DNA of 7,071 bases. Source: an uncultured bacterium (GTDB lineage: Bacteria > Edwardsbacteria > AC1 > EtOH8). Made by a program: the position numbers and the translations under genes. The stretch covers positions 1 through 7,071 of the forward strand of contig CALGNM010000146.1 of assembly GCA_937958665.1 (NCBI GenBank). The letters are read 5' to 3'. Shown here in pieces: positions 6,292 to 7,071 of the stretch. Numbering within the stretch: the first letter of the stretch is position 1; every line of letters starts with the position of its first letter. The notes under the pieces were generated by a model. The model was given only the letters and a program-made list of their open reading frames with translations. It was not told where the DNA came from and did not search any database.

Positions 6292-6717
6292 TCAATGCAG
6301 CACCTTGCAGCTGGCCTGGGAGAGCAGGCATTGGCCCACCCCCTTAAGAGATCCGATCTTTCCCTGCAGGCCCTCCAGCCTTTCCGCCGGACCCTGAACG
6401 ATGATGGTCTCCATGCAATGGTGATGATCCAAATGAACATGTTGGGAGGAGATGATCCTGGCATCCGAATCGTGTTGCAGGGCCAGCAGTTTCTCCACCA
6501 GGTGGGGCCGGTGATGGTCGTATATTATCAGGATGCATCCCACCATATCCTGTCCGCTCCGGGCGGCCTCGGAAGCCAGCTTATCGCGGATCAGATCCCG
6601 GATGGCCTCGGAACGATTTGTGTATCCCCGTTTCCGGATCAGACGGTCGAAGCGGGCGATCAGGCCCTCCTCCACCGACACCCCGAAGCGCAGCAGCTTT
6701 TCCCTGTCATGCCCCAT
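6292..6717 (-). CDS. nikR: NikR, nickel-responsive ribbon-helix-helix repressor
   Basis: NikR is a homotetrameric regulator that binds nickel and then represses nickel-uptake genes. The 141-residue product has an N-terminal ribbon-helix-helix DNA-binding domain: strand LLRFGVSV (8-15), then helices including LIARFDRLIRKRGYTNRSEA (19-38), with the family's GYxNRSEAIRDLIR pattern. The C-terminal ACT-like nickel domain starts near 58. All four high-affinity nickel ligands of E. coli NikR (H76, H87, H89, C95) have equivalents: H82 in LQHDSD, H93 and H95 in SQHVHLD, and C101 in HHHCME. Length is close to the E. coli protein (133). The start at 6717 has GGAAGG 8 nt upstream; ATGs at 6750 and 6915 lie inside queH and would add unrelated residues. 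It overlaps queH by 11 bp. Its likely target is the inverted repeat at 5763-5793. Confidence 0.95.
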   Translation of the reverse strand: MGHDREKLLRFGVSVEEGLIARFDRLIRKRGYTNRSEAIRDLIRDKLASEAARSGQDMVGCILIIYDHHRPHLVEKLLALQHDSDARIISSQHVHLDHHHCMETIIVQGPAERLEGLQGKIGSLKGVGQCLLSQASCKVLH

Positions 6718-7025
6718 CTGGCTTGCCTTCCGGCTTATGTTTTTTTTCATACCTGTCCCGTTCGCTGAATATGCACCCGCAGTATTTCTGTCGGTAGAGC
6801 CCCAACTCCCGAGCCCTCTGCCGTCCCAACTCCCATCCCGGGCGGAAATCTCGGTAGTAGAACTCCACGCCCAGCTCCTGGCCGGCCCTGGCCCCGGCTT
6901 CTCGGACCAGGTCATGCGGCTGGTATTTGCTGTACAGCAGAGTGCTGGAGAAGGCCGAAAAACCCCTCTCCCTGGCCTGGCGGGCCGTCTCCTTAAGTCG
7001 CATTTGATAGCAGGCCGGACAGCGG
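6707..7025 (-). CDS. queH: QueH, epoxyqueuosine reductase (5' partial)
   Basis: QueH (DUF208 family) is the iron-sulfur enzyme that reduces epoxyqueuosine in tRNA to queuosine, an alternative to the cobalamin-dependent QueG. Only the C-terminal 105 residues are present; the contig ends at 7025. The frame continues upstream of the first ATG (7003), reading RCPACYQMRLKE, which is the conserved RCxxCYxxR motif of the family, so the ATG at 7003 is internal. Other hallmarks are FSSTLLYSKYQ, GVEFYYRDFRPGW and the LYRQKYCGC cysteine motif before FSERDRY. The missing N-terminus, perhaps 70-80 residues, should hold the CCxPC motif. A Lys-rich tail (KKHKPEGKPDGA) ends the protein, overlapping the start of nikR by 11 bp. 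Its substrate is made by QueA, encoded at the other end of the window. Confidence 0.93.
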
Positions 7026-7071
7026 AGATCGGAAGAGCGTCGTGTAGGGAAAGAGTGTAGATCTCGGTGGT
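7026..7071 (-). other. Illumina TruSeq-type adapter (artefact)
   Basis: This is the reverse complement of the adapter at 1-45 with one extra base, beginning AGATCGGAAGAGCGTCGTGT. It is library sequence. A plus-strand open frame at 6533-7060 ends in the adapter-encoded peptide IGRASCRERV and should not be annotated. Confidence 0.98.

Noticed and set aside
7001-7003. ATG at 7003 as the start of a short 98-residue protein
   Set aside because: The frame continues upstream with RCPACYQ, matching the conserved QueH cysteine motif, so this is an internal Met of a truncated gene.
6533-7060. 175-codon open frame on the plus strand
   Set aside because: It runs antisense to nikR and queH, both of which have clear family motifs, and its C-terminus is encoded by adapter.
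1-7071. Terminal inverted repeats suggesting a linear plasmid, phage or transposon
   Set aside because: The repeats are exactly the Illumina adapter and its reverse complement.

Overview
This is a metagenome- or draft-assembly-style contig whose two ends are Illumina adapter sequence (1-45 and 7026-7071), so only 46-7025 is biological. Every supported gene lies on the minus strand. The organism is a diderm (Gram-negative) bacterium: one gene encodes an exported beta-barrel with a C-terminal Phe and another encodes a lipoprotein. The DNA is GC-rich with AT-rich intergenic promoters. The QueH type of epoxyqueuosine reductase and the nickel focus fit an anaerobe or facultative anaerobe, but I cannot name a taxon from this sequence.

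Layout in the direction of transcription (high to low coordinates). (1) 7025-5831: queH (5' end lost at the contig edge), nikR, and a small PsiE-like membrane protein. queH and nikR overlap by 11 bp, and a 17-bp gap separates nikR from the psiE-like gene. (2) 5830-5721: a compact control region holding a TTGACA-17-TACAAT promoter whose -10 box lies inside a perfect 9-bp inverted repeat (ACGTGCTAC-N13-GTAGCACGT), read here as a NikR operator. (3) 5720-1137: a tight six-gene operon made of an outer-membrane beta-barrel, a ZnuA-type metal-binding lipoprotein, a small cupin, a CbiM/NikM permease fused to a PDGLE (NikN-like) domain, CbiQ/NikQ and the CbiO/NikO ATPase. (4) 1110-1088: a strong hairpin terminator whose T-rich tail runs into the -35 box of the next promoter. 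(5) 1017-46: queA, whose last roughly 20 codons are lost at the contig edge.

Taken together, the centre looks like a self-contained nickel-uptake locus. NikR, with all four nickel ligands conserved, sits next to the operator of the operon that encodes the transporter. That operon appears to supply a candidate protein for each envelope layer: barrel (outer membrane), lipoprotein (periplasm), ECF-type permease (inner membrane) and ATPase (cytoplasm). The unusual part is the pairing of a ZnuA-type solute-binding lipoprotein and an outer-membrane barrel with an ECF transporter, a class that normally works without a solute-binding protein. The nickel locus sits between two queuosine genes, queH and queA, which catalyse the last two steps of that tRNA modification pathway.
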